A stretch of DNA of 39,941 nucleotides from Oxalobacteraceae bacterium (GTDB taxonomy: Bacteria > Pseudomonadota > Gammaproteobacteria > Burkholderiales > Burkholderiaceae_D): assembly GCA_027485535.1 (NCBI GenBank), contig JAIXQV010000255.1, positions 1-39,941 on the forward strand, written 5' to 3'. Positions 33,173-39,941 of this stretch are shown one piece after another. How positions within the stretch are numbered: position 1 is the first letter of the stretch; each line of letters opens with the position of its first letter. The notes beneath the pieces were generated by a model. That model did no database searches. It saw nothing but the letters and a program-made list of their open reading frames with translations, and was not told where the DNA came from. The translations under genes were made by a program, and so were the position numbers.

Positions 33173-33190
33173 AGCGCATCACAAACCGAT

Positions 33191-33221
33191 CAGGCGGCAG
33201 CAATGCCGCCTGTGTTTTTTT
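33191..33221 (+). terminator. terminator/attenuator between guaB and guaA
   Basis: CAGGCGGCA (33191-33199), GCAA loop, TGCCGCCTG (33204-33212) and TGTTTTTTT: a perfect nine-pair stem with a GNRA loop and T-tract, 18 bases after the guaB stop. It should stop most guaB transcripts, so guaA may rely on readthrough or its own promoter. Confidence 0.85.
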
Positions 33222-33252
33222 AAGACCGCATTAGACAAGCTGATAACGCGAC

Positions 33253-34872
33253 ATGCACTCCAAGATACTCATCCTTGATTTCGGCTCTCAGGTCACGCAG
33301 CTGATCGCGCGTCGCGTGCGCGAAGCAGGCGTTTTCTCCGAGGTACATCCTTACGATGTCAGCGACGAGTTCATTCGCGAATCTGGTGCGGCCGGCATTA
33401 TCTTGTCCGGTGGCCCGAGTTCAGTGACCGAGGGCGACACGCCACGTGCGCCGCAAGCCGTATTCGAACTAGGTGTGCCCGTGCTTGGTGTCTGCTACGG
33501 CATGCAAACCATGGCCGCGCAACTGGGTGGCAAGGTCGAGAACGGCCATGTGCGTGAGTTCGGGTACGCGGAGGTCAGGGCGCGTGGTCATACCGCGCTG
33601 CTAAAAGACATCAACGACTTCGTCACGCCGGAAGGTCACGGCATGCTGAAGGTGTGGATGAGCCATGGCGATAAGGTGATCGACATGCCGCCAGGCTTCA
33701 AGCTGATGGCATCCACCGATAGCTGCCCGATCGCCGGCATGGCCGATGAGGCACGCAAGTTATATGCAGTGCAGTTTCATCCGGAAGTGACGCATACCTT
33801 GCAAGGGACCGCCATCCTTGGTCGCTTCGTGCACGAGATATGTGGCTGTCAGGCTGACTGGAACATGCCCGACTATGTGTCCGAGGCGGTTGAAGCCATC
33901 CGCAAACAGGTGGGTAATGATGAAGTCATCCTGGGTCTGTCAGGCGGCGTTGATTCAAGCGTTGCAGCGGCGCTGATTCATCGCGCCATCGGTGATCAGC
34001 TGACTTGTGTGTTCGTTGACCATGGATTGCTGCGCCTGAACGAAGGCCAGATGGTGATGGATATGTTCGGCAAGAACCTCGGCGTGAAAGTGATTCACGT
34101 TGATGCGACCGAGCAGTTCATGAGCAAGCTCGCGGGTGTATCCGACCCAGAGCAAAAACGAAAAATCATCGGCAAGGAATTCGTCGAGGTATTTCAGTCT
34201 GAAGCAGGCAAACTAAAAAACGCACGTTGGCTGGCGCAAGGCACCATCTACCCGGACGTGATCGAGAGCGCAGGCAAGGGCAAGAAAGGCGCGCACACCA
34301 TCAAGAGCCACCATAATGTCGGCGGCCTGCCAGAGACATTGAATCTCAAGCTACTTGAGCCACTGCGCGATCTGTTTAAGGATGAAGTACGCAAGCTTGG
34401 TGTTGCACTCGGACTACCGCACGATATGGTGTATCGCCATCCTTTCCCAGGTCCGGGTCTTGGCGTGCGTATCCTCGGCGAAGTGAAGATGGAATATGCC
34501 GATCTGCTACGCCGTGCAGATGCGATCTTCATCGAAGAGCTGCGCAACACCGCCATACCGCTGTCGCAAGAGCTGGCAGAGGGTGCGCCGGTAGGACATT
34601 TCCATAAAAACTGGTACGACGCGACCAGTCAGGCGTTTGCCGTTTTTCTGCCGGTGAAGTCGGTCGGCGTGATGGGGGATGGCCGCACTTATGAGTATGT
34701 GGTCGCGCTACGTGCGGTGCAGACACAAGACTTCATGACGGCGCATTGGGCACATCTGCCGCATGAGCTATTAGCGCGCGTGTCTAACCGCATTATTAAC
34801 GAGGTGCGCGGTATTAATCGCGTGGTCTACGACATCTCGGGCAAGCCACCTGCGACGATTGAGTGGGAATGA
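33253..34872 (+). CDS. guaA: GMP synthase (glutamine-hydrolysing)
   Basis: Converts XMP to GMP using glutamine and ATP. An N-terminal class I amidotransferase has its triad visible: Cys81 in LGVCYGMQTMA, His176 and Glu178 in QFHPEVTHT. The ATP pyrophosphatase domain has the P-loop LSGGVDSS (229-236). The C-terminal dimerisation domain includes HPFPGPGLGVRILGEV and ends NRVVYDISGKPPATIEWE, exactly the family end. 539 residues. No clear ribosome site before ATG 33253. Confidence 0.98.
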   Translation: MHSKILILDFGSQVTQLIARRVREAGVFSEVHPYDVSDEFIRESGAAGIILSGGPSSVTEGDTPRAPQAVFELGVPVLGVCYGMQTMAAQLGGKVENGHVREFGYAEVRARGHTALLKDINDFVTPEGHGMLKVWMSHGDKVIDMPPGFKLMASTDSCPIAGMADEARKLYAVQFHPEVTHTLQGTAILGRFVHEICGCQADWNMPDYVSEAVEAIRKQVGNDEVILGLSGGVDSSVAAALIHRAIGDQLTCVFVDHGLLRLNEGQMVMDMFGKNLGVKVIHVDATEQFMSKLAGVSDPEQKRKIIGKEFVEVFQSEAGKLKNARWLAQGTIYPDVIESAGKGKKGAHTIKSHHNVGGLPETLNLKLLEPLRDLFKDEVRKLGVALGLPHDMVYRHPFPGPGLGVRILGEVKMEYADLLRRADAIFIEELRNTAIPLSQELAEGAPVGHFHKNWYDATSQAFAVFLPVKSVGVMGDGRTYEYVVALRAVQTQDFMTAHWAHLPHELLARVSNRIINEVRGINRVVYDISGKPPATIEWE

Positions 34873-34900
34873 CTGGTCAATTCAAAATCGGAATCTGCAC

Positions 34901-35218
34901 ATGAGTTGGGTATATCTGATTCTGGCGGGTCTTTTCGAGATAGGCTGGCCTGTCGGTATAAAAATTTCTCAGGCCTCAGAGACGCGCTGGCTCGGCATCG
35001 CAATCGCCTTGATTTTCATGGCGGTGAGCGGGTACTTGCTCTGGCTTGCTCAGCAAACCATACCAATCGGAACGGCTTACGCGATCTGGACCGGTATCGG
35101 CGGTGCCGGCACGTTCATTGTCGGTGTCGTTTTTTTCGGAGATGCGCTGTCCTTAATGCGCATACTCGGTGTATTGCTGATCATTCTTGGTGTTGCTGCC
35201 CTTAAGTTTTCAAGCTGA
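34901..35218 (+). CDS. SMR-family exporter, SugE/Gdx type
   Basis: Small multidrug-resistance fold, four membrane helices in 105 residues. The sequence MSWVYLILAGLFEIGWPVGI, with the helix-1 glutamate (E13), and PIGTAYAIWTGIGGAGTFIV, with the WTGIG motif, are closer to SugE/Gdx than to EmrE; Gdx proteins export guanidinium. ATG 34901 matches the family start; the frame extends upstream into guaA. It lies 28 bases after guaA, so may be co-transcribed. No guanidine riboswitch is recognisable in that gap. Symbol left blank as gdx/sugE cannot be proven. Confidence 0.88.
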   Translation: MSWVYLILAGLFEIGWPVGIKISQASETRWLGIAIALIFMAVSGYLLWLAQQTIPIGTAYAIWTGIGGAGTFIVGVVFFGDALSLMRILGVLLIILGVAALKFSS

Positions 35219-35242
35219 CTAGCAAAATTCCCAGGGCAACCG

Positions 35243-35431
35243 TTATTTGCCTGATTGGGAATGCTCATCAACTGATGATCCCCCTGGGCTATTAGCAGCA
35301 TCGTCATTAGTCTTACCGTGTAAGGTTTCTGGAAAACTCATTTGAGTGCCATTCCACCTTTGGCCACACCAACATTCGCCATCCGCATTGATAATGCAGG
35401 TGCCAGTTCCACAACAACGCGGATCTTCCAT
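35243..35431 (-). CDS. cysteine-rich 62-residue protein
   Basis: Unknown function. ATG 35431 has GGAG six bases upstream; ATG 35443 would add four residues. The N-terminal half holds six residues of interest: MEDPRCCGTGTCIINADGECWCGQRWNG-like sequence with cysteines in the order CC-x4-C-x8-C-W-C (key residues Cys6, Cys7, Cys12, Cys21, Cys23). The rest is polar and probably disordered. The pattern suggests a metal site or disulfide-bonded knuckle; I recall similar short proteins in betaproteobacteria but cannot verify this. It stands alone, convergent with the exporter gene. Confidence 0.65.
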   Translation of the reverse strand: MEDPRCCGTGTCIINADGECWCGQRWNGTQMSFPETLHGKTNDDAANSPGGSSVDEHSQSGK

Positions 35432-35577
35432 GAGGTTCTCCATTTCAAAAACATTTTGGTAAATACTGGTTTTACAAAATTGCTTTTCCGAGCACAACGA
35501 CTCAAACACAGCCTAGTGTTGACCATCATTGTATATCTTTTGACAATCCGAATTGATTTACCTTACTGCATAATCTC

Positions 35578-35706
35578 ATGACAAAAAACAAAGTTTCTCT
35601 GGTCGGAAAGAAATCCTTGAAAGTTTACCTAATCTTGGTAGCGCTCTTTGTTTTAATTCTTGGGGGCATCACACTTCTAGGTTTCTTCATCTCTCATATA
35701 AGTTAG
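35578..35706 (+). CDS. possible 42-residue single-pass membrane protein
   Basis: ATG 35578 to TAG 35704-35706. The N-terminal third is basic (TKNKVSLVGKKSLK) and the rest forms one hydrophobic helix (VYLILVALFVLILGGITLL and GFFIS), a typical small-protein topology with the N terminus inside. No ribosome site or good promoter precedes it (only TTGACA at 35540-35545 without a -10 at normal distance). It may be real or chance. Confidence 0.35.
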   Translation: MTKNKVSLVGKKSLKVYLILVALFVLILGGITLLGFFISHIS

Positions 35707-35722
35707 TTCAGAACAAAGGGAA

Positions 35723-35804
35723 AAAACAAAGGGACACTCACTTTGTTTTTGTTCCTTCCTTTTCTTAAACAAAGGGGAAAACAAAGTGAGTGTCCCTTTG
35801 TTTT
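35723..35804. repeat. 27-bp perfect inverted repeat
   Basis: The left arm (35723-35749) and right arm (35778-35804) are exact reverse complements over 27 bases, with a 28-base spacer. The arms are built from ACAAAGGGACAC and CACTTTGT. A third partial copy (AGTGTCCCTTTGTTTTC, 35811-35827) and two shorter ACAAAGGG copies (35713-35720, 35769-35776) lie around it. It sits between the possible membrane protein and the end of the GT41 gene. It can form a long hairpin and may end transcription from both sides; the style resembles REP/RAYT-associated repeats, but no transposase is present. Confidence 0.8.
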
Positions 35805-35831
35805 CATTCCAGTGTCCCTTTGTTTTCCCGG

Positions 35832-38123
35832 TCAATGTTGGTCATCATGATGCGCTGTATTGCTGACAGTGCCGTCATCAATGCCGATTTTTTGCATCCA
35901 CATGTTCACCAGGGCTTGCTCGAACTGCTTGGCGAATCGTTTTCCATCAAATAAAGATGATTGCAGCAGTTGTCTGCGCAAGCGCTGCCTGAGTCGGGCT
36001 AAACCGGGTAGATCGGTCGAAAAGATTTTTGCCTTTTCAACGTAGTCATCTGCATCTACCGCAATACACGCTGTCAAACCGGCGTGAACGGCGATGGTCT
36101 CGCCGTTTCTTGCAAGGAAACGATCGCCTTTCATGGTGATGAATGGCACGCCCATCCATAGACCCTCGAGGGTGGTTGTCGCGCCGGGGTAGGGGAAGGG
36201 GTCAAGCATCACGTCGATCTTGCCGTAGGCGGCGAGATAGCTCTTGTAGTCGGAGGCTGGCTCCATGATCAAGCGTTCAGGGCCAATGCCGTGTGCGCCG
36301 AAACGATCGATGGTGATCTTACGGGTTTCCGGGTCATGCAAAATTGGCGACTTCAGCATCAAGCGCGAGCCAGTCACTGCTAGTAACACTCGGGCCCATA
36401 CTGCGACTACTTCGCTCGTCATTTTTGATAGTTTGTTAAATGAGCCGAAGGTGATATATCCATTCTTCAGCGCAGGTAAGTCGCTGACTGCGGCACCCTC
36501 TGTGGGTGGATCGAAGCAGAAGTAGCTCTCCGGGAGGCGCCATAGCTTCTCGCAAAAATAATCGGCATCAGATTCTGGCGTGACGATATGGTCACCGATC
36601 ACATAATCCACTTCCTCCAATCCCGTAGATGCACAGTAACCCAGCCACGACGCCTGTAGTGGAGCTGGGCGCCATGCGAAAGCGGTGATTCGGCTCTTAT
36701 TGGTATGCCCCGCCAAGTCGATCAGTAGGTGAATCCCGGACTGGTGAATTCGCGTCGCAAGCTGCTTGTCACTGTCATTGGTGACCAAATGCCATTGCGC
36801 GAAGCAAGGCTTAATCGCGGCCGTCAGATCATCTTCATTCGGGCAGTTAGAAAATGCATGCAGCTCGATTCGGTCGGTTGGGATATGCGGCAGAACATTC
36901 TTCAGGAAATACCCGACCGGGTGGCGCTGCAGGTCGCCGGAGACAAAACCGACTTTTATCTTGCCGGAAAACTCAGCATAAGTGGGATGTACAAACTGTT
37001 CCTTAACCAGTCTGCGCGCTAATTCACCGTAAAGCTTTGCCTGTTTTAGATACTCGGCGGGCGAGCAGTCGATTGCATGGTTCATCGAGAATAAGTAAGT
37101 CCCGATCGCTGCGAAATTAACTTCACCGACCGCCGCTTGGTTGACTCTGGAGAAGCAGTCCAGCGCTTCACTATGGTTACCGAGATCGCGGTGCGCATTC
37201 CCTTTATAAAACCAGACTTCCCAGAAATCTGGTTTCAGTCGGGTCGCATGGTCGAATGCAGCGATCGCTTCAATCGGCCGGCACAGGTCGGACAGCACCT
37301 TACCCTGATGGAGATAAGCCTGCGGTACCTCCGGATTTATGCGGATTGCGGATTCTAGTGCCGCCAGCGCATCGGGGTGGCGCTGAAGGTCGCGCAATAC
37401 ATTGCCACGGTTGATCATGACCTCGATTGCCGAAGCATCGATTGCCAGCGCTCGGTCATAATCAGCCAAAGCCTCCGCAAAATGCCCCATGTCACGGAAT
37501 AGATTCGCGCGATTATTTAATGCATCAACAAAATTCGGGTCAATCGCCAATGCCTGGTTGTAGTTTTCCAGCGCATCCTTGACCTTACCGCCTTCCTTGT
37601 AAACATTTCCCCGAATATTGAGCAGCTGCACATTATCCGGTGCCATCGCGAGTGCTCGCTCGATAGCCAACAAGGCGTCTGCATTGCGCTTCAGGTCACG
37701 AAAGATATGAGCTTTCTCGCTCTCTGCAAGTGCCAGATTGGGATTCAGCTGCAGTGCTTGCTCGATACATGCGAGCGCCGCTTCTGGATCTCCGGACTTA
37801 CGAACAGCGATTGCCTTGTTCAGGTAGAGCTCTGGAATATCCGGGTAGCCGGTCAGCAGGGTGTCATACAGTGATAAGGCTTCAACATACTTGCCGAGAT
37901 CACGGTAGGTATTCGCCAAGTTGGCTTTGGCATCGAAGCGTGATGGTTGAAGTCGAAGCAGATGCTCATAGTCTGCGGCCGCTTCCGCGTTCTTTTTCAG
38001 CTTTCTCAGCAAGCTGGCACGCTCGAAGAGCAGCTCGGCTTGGTCAGGATTCGAGGCCAGCGCCAGCGCGAGTGATTCGAGTCGGCTGTCGACGGTATCG
38101 CCGGTCCTGTTCGTCGCGTTCAA
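35832..38123 (-). CDS. TPR-containing O-GlcNAc transferase-like glycosyltransferase (GT41)
   Basis: Predicted protein glycosyltransferase. About nine tandem TPR units fill the first 350 residues (for example YNQALAIDPNFVDALNNRAN), then a GT41 catalytic domain: VGFVSGDLQRHPVGYFLKNV with the histidine equivalent to the OGT active-site region, LLIDLAGHTNKSRI, ITFGSFNKLSKMT with the conserved lysine, and LDPFPYPGATTTLEGLWMGV. 763 residues. No ATG or GTG is available at the N terminus; the start is TTG 38123, without a clear ribosome site, with a stop 69 bases upstream in frame. It is followed upstream by a methyltransferase and an RTX-type gene on the same strand. Sugar donor and target are unknown. 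Confidence 0.88.
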   Translation of the reverse strand: MNATNRTGDTVDSRLESLALALASNPDQAELLFERASLLRKLKKNAEAAADYEHLLRLQPSRFDAKANLANTYRDLGKYVEALSLYDTLLTGYPDIPELYLNKAIAVRKSGDPEAALACIEQALQLNPNLALAESEKAHIFRDLKRNADALLAIERALAMAPDNVQLLNIRGNVYKEGGKVKDALENYNQALAIDPNFVDALNNRANLFRDMGHFAEALADYDRALAIDASAIEVMINRGNVLRDLQRHPDALAALESAIRINPEVPQAYLHQGKVLSDLCRPIEAIAAFDHATRLKPDFWEVWFYKGNAHRDLGNHSEALDCFSRVNQAAVGEVNFAAIGTYLFSMNHAIDCSPAEYLKQAKLYGELARRLVKEQFVHPTYAEFSGKIKVGFVSGDLQRHPVGYFLKNVLPHIPTDRIELHAFSNCPNEDDLTAAIKPCFAQWHLVTNDSDKQLATRIHQSGIHLLIDLAGHTNKSRITAFAWRPAPLQASWLGYCASTGLEEVDYVIGDHIVTPESDADYFCEKLWRLPESYFCFDPPTEGAAVSDLPALKNGYITFGSFNKLSKMTSEVVAVWARVLLAVTGSRLMLKSPILHDPETRKITIDRFGAHGIGPERLIMEPASDYKSYLAAYGKIDVMLDPFPYPGATTTLEGLWMGVPFITMKGDRFLARNGETIAVHAGLTACIAVDADDYVEKAKIFSTDLPGLARLRQRLRRQLLQSSLFDGKRFAKQFEQALVNMWMQKIGIDDGTVSNTAHHDDQH

Positions 38124-38206
38124 TGGATTGCAGTGCTTGGTGATGGTTGAGATGAAGTAAACCGGATCGGCAAGTTGCCTTCCATGTCTTACCTAGCTTA
38201 TACCGC

Positions 38207-38872
38207 TTACATATCCGCGATGACGACACCACGCTGCTCAAGCGGGAAATGGAGATCGACCAGCCTGCGCAATTCGTCTTCCGAGCGCTGCGAATTCGAG
38301 GCCAATGCCCACAAGTCAAACAGCGGTGCTTGCCGTTGCATCACCAGCGACTGCGGGAAGCCGGCCGCCTTTAGCACGCCAAGCAGCACCTTCTTCGTAA
38401 ATCCGCAGCGGTGCGCCATGTAGTGGTTGCCTTTAGCCAGCGCGCTACGATGCCCGTAAAGTATGTCCAAAGGCGCAATCGGCCCTGCACTCGACATATA
38501 CGCGGTTTCGGTCAGGCGTTCTTCTGCCACCAGCTGGCAGACCGATTGCATATCAGGGCAGGTGAGAATAACGAAGCCATCGTCTTTGAGCACGCGCCGG
38601 AATTCCGCAAGTGCCACCGGTACTTCATGCGCCCACAAGTGCTCAATGTTATGGCTGGAATACAGCGCATCCATGCTGCCCGAGTCCACCGTTTGCATGT
38701 CGGTCATGCTGCCGATGATGTCAGGCTGAACAACCGGATCGATATCCAGCCTGACTTCTCGCCACTCGTCGCTAACAAAGCCACGGGTGGTGTGCTGTCT
38801 TTTCGCGGGACCACACCCGACGTGCAAAAACACGTGCTGCGTTGCGACGGTGTCGCTAGTGGTACTGCTCAT
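38207..38872 (-). CDS. class I SAM-dependent methyltransferase
   Basis: Methyltransf_11-like fold. Motif I is LHVGCG (residues 16-21), an acidic residue follows in VRLDIDPVVQPD, then DALYSSHNIEHLWAHEVP and LAEFRRVLKDDGFVILTCPD (motifs IV-V region). 221 residues, soluble. The substrate is unknown; proteins of this type beside glycosyltransferases often act on sugars. It lies 83 bases upstream of the GT41 gene and 25 bases after the RTX-type gene, so an operon is likely. Confidence 0.88.
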   Translation of the reverse strand: MSSTTSDTVATQHVFLHVGCGPAKRQHTTRGFVSDEWREVRLDIDPVVQPDIIGSMTDMQTVDSGSMDALYSSHNIEHLWAHEVPVALAEFRRVLKDDGFVILTCPDMQSVCQLVAEERLTETAYMSSAGPIAPLDILYGHRSALAKGNHYMAHRCGFTKKVLLGVLKAAGFPQSLVMQRQAPLFDLWALASNSQRSEDELRRLVDLHFPLEQRGVVIADM

Positions 38873-38897
38873 CGGGCATCGTCTTTCAAGCTTTTTA

Positions 38898-39941
38898 CTA
38901 GAGTTCGCCCATACTAATCGATGGGCATTCCTTCAGACCCGTCAGCTGAATGATCGCTGAGATACCTGTGCCATCTTCATCCACGAACAGATAGCCATCA
39001 GGCCCCACCTTGCCGAACACGACCTTCACCGAACCATCAAGCAGCTTATCAGCGGCCTTGGCAAAACTCTGCAAGTTGTTATAGCTGCCCATGGTTTTGA
39101 GGCGGTAGCTGCCGCCGAGATCGAGTGAAACCTCGTCCTCACCAATTACAAAGTCGGTAATGACATCTGTGACGACGTTGGTGAATGAATCGGTATCCGC
39201 CAGGTCACCAAAGTAGAAGGTATCCCAGCCAAGGCCACCGGTCAGCACATCCCGGCCTGCGGCACCGATGAGCGTATCGGACCCCACACCGCCGATCAGG
39301 GTGTTTGGACCTTCAGCACCGAGCAGCAGCTTTTTGAGCTCCACATTCGTGTCACCGTTAAAGTCGACACTCATCATCGATTCCATCGACAGCAACTGGG
39401 TGCTACTGAGCGTTTGCGCAACCGTACCGACCATAGTCGCCGTTCCAGTTTTCTCGCCATCTGCATCGACAGCTGAGTCGAACTCGTAGGTTTTGAACGT
39501 TGCTGTTGGGCCTGACCCAGTACGCTCAATGACGAGCAAGGTATCCGTGCTTACTCGCTCGAACACACCCACATAGGCGCCTGAGGTAGTGACAGGCGGT
39601 TGCCAGTTCGCACCGGTCGGCAGCTTCAATGTCAGTAGGTCGGTACTCGACCCCGTGGTCGCCTCACCGCTCATATCGATGGCGACCGCACCCGAGGCCA
39701 TCTTGACCAGCTGTATGCCCTTCGTCGTATCTGCGCTCGTGATCGCGCCGTCTCGGTTGTCATCCCTACGCGGGCTAGCAATCACCTGCGAGACGCCGTC
39801 ACCAATGGCCGAGTCACCGTTGAAGTCGACGGCGTTGTCGGTTTCCATCTTCAACAGATCGGTCAGCGAGATCGTTTGAGCCGTTGAAGAGGCTATTGTC
39901 GCTACACCGGCAGCATCGGTTTTTTCGTTGAACTTGTAGCC
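38898..39941 (-). CDS. RTX-type calcium-binding secreted protein, 5' part outside window
   Basis: Open to the window edge, so the start is missing; 347 residues are visible. Two nonapeptide-like RTX units (LIGGVGSDTLIGAAGRDVLT, GGLGWDTFYF) precede the typical C-terminal pattern of type I-secreted proteins (DVITDFVIGEDEVSLDLGG). Upstream, a module repeats: Y-[KE]-F-[ND] ... TAQT-[IL]-S-x-T-x-LL-x-ME ... VDFNGD occurs near the window edge and again about 130 residues later. The DFNGD motifs look like EF-hand or dockerin-like calcium loops. Secretion by a type I system is inferred; no such transporter is in view. Confidence 0.8.
   Translation of the reverse strand, partial: GYKFNEKTDAAGVATIASSTAQTISLTDLLKMETDNAVDFNGDSAIGDGVSQVIASPRRDDNRDGAITSADTTKGIQLVKMASGAVAIDMSGEATTGSSTDLLTLKLPTGANWQPPVTTSGAYVGVFERVSTDTLLVIERTGSGPTATFKTYEFDSAVDADGEKTGTATMVGTVAQTLSSTQLLSMESMMSVDFNGDTNVELKKLLLGAEGPNTLIGGVGSDTLIGAAGRDVLTGGLGWDTFYFGDLADTDSFTNVVTDVITDFVIGEDEVSLDLGGSYRLKTMGSYNNLQSFAKAADKLLDGSVKVVFGKVGPDGYLFVDEDGTGISAIIQLTGLKECPSISMGEL

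Larger units (their letters stand above)
35432..35831. other. 400-base region without confident gene
   Basis: Upstream of the cysteine-rich gene lies AT-rich sequence with no convincing promoter. It contains only the possible 42-residue protein and the inverted-repeat cluster described separately. No RNA gene or mobile-element reading frame is seen. Confidence 0.6.

Noticed and set aside
34873..34900. Guanidine riboswitch before the SugE/Gdx-type gene
   Set aside because: The gap is only 28 bases and lacks the paired ACGR-loop hairpins of the guanidine-II class.
35713..35829. CRISPR array
   Set aside because: Repeats are in opposite orientations, of unequal length and without regular spacers.

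Overview
The window is a stretch of a betaproteobacterial chromosome, most likely Burkholderiales. The evidence is gene order: map/glnD divergent from rpsB-tsf-pyrH-frr-uppS-cdsA-dxr-rseP-bamA-skp-lpxD-fabZ-lpxA-lpxB-rnhB, then a SpoU methyltransferase, divergent ppsR/ppsA, and a smpB/ratA-rnfH-guaB-guaA block. The conserved blocks are moderately GC-rich with tightly packed genes, many sharing ATGA or TAATG junctions. I cannot name a genus from sequence alone.

Layout. 1-3120: the 3' part of ligA, then galU and def, a tightly coupled housekeeping cluster. 3140-4259: an inserted Xre/RES toxin-antitoxin pair with its own promoter and two matching dyads. 4256-8397 (minus strand): map, glnD and an RsuA-family pseudouridine synthase, read as an operon. 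8398-8720: the divergent map/rpsB control region, with a perfect dyad over the map -10 and a compact hairpin next to the rpsB Shine-Dalgarno. 8721-24071: translation (rpsB, tsf, frr), UMP kinase, undecaprenyl-PP and phospholipid synthesis, the isoprenoid enzyme Dxr, outer-membrane biogenesis (rseP, bamA, skp), lipid A synthesis (lpxD, fabZ, lpxA, lpxB), rnhB and an RNA methyltransferase. 24137-27639: PEP synthase and its regulator. 27669-27784: a free-standing promoter plus terminator that looks like a small RNA gene. 27760-30225: an AT-richer cassette of three minus-strand genes I do not recognise. 30359-35218: smpB, ratA, rnfH, guaB, guaA and a SugE/Gdx-type exporter. 35243-35831: a cysteine-rich mini-protein, a possible 42-residue membrane protein and a 27-bp perfect inverted repeat. 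35832-39941 (minus strand): a TPR/O-GlcNAc-transferase-like GT41 protein, a SAM methyltransferase and the 3' part of an RTX-type secreted repeat protein.

How it fits together. The central block couples ribosome function to envelope building: UppS, CdsA and Dxr supply lipid precursors, RseP, BamA and Skp build the outer membrane, and LpxD/FabZ/LpxA/LpxB make lipid A. PpsR controls PEP synthase. GuaB and GuaA make GMP.

The most novel part is the ppsA-smpB interval. Two of its three unknown proteins (29049-29423 and 29575-30225) share an N-terminal module of about 30-35 residues. Dyads lie in the gaps on both sides of the 29575-30225 gene, direct repeats lie upstream of the distal gene, and a candidate sRNA gene overlaps the far end. 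The GT41/methyltransferase/RTX cluster is a second candidate system, possibly for modifying a secreted protein.
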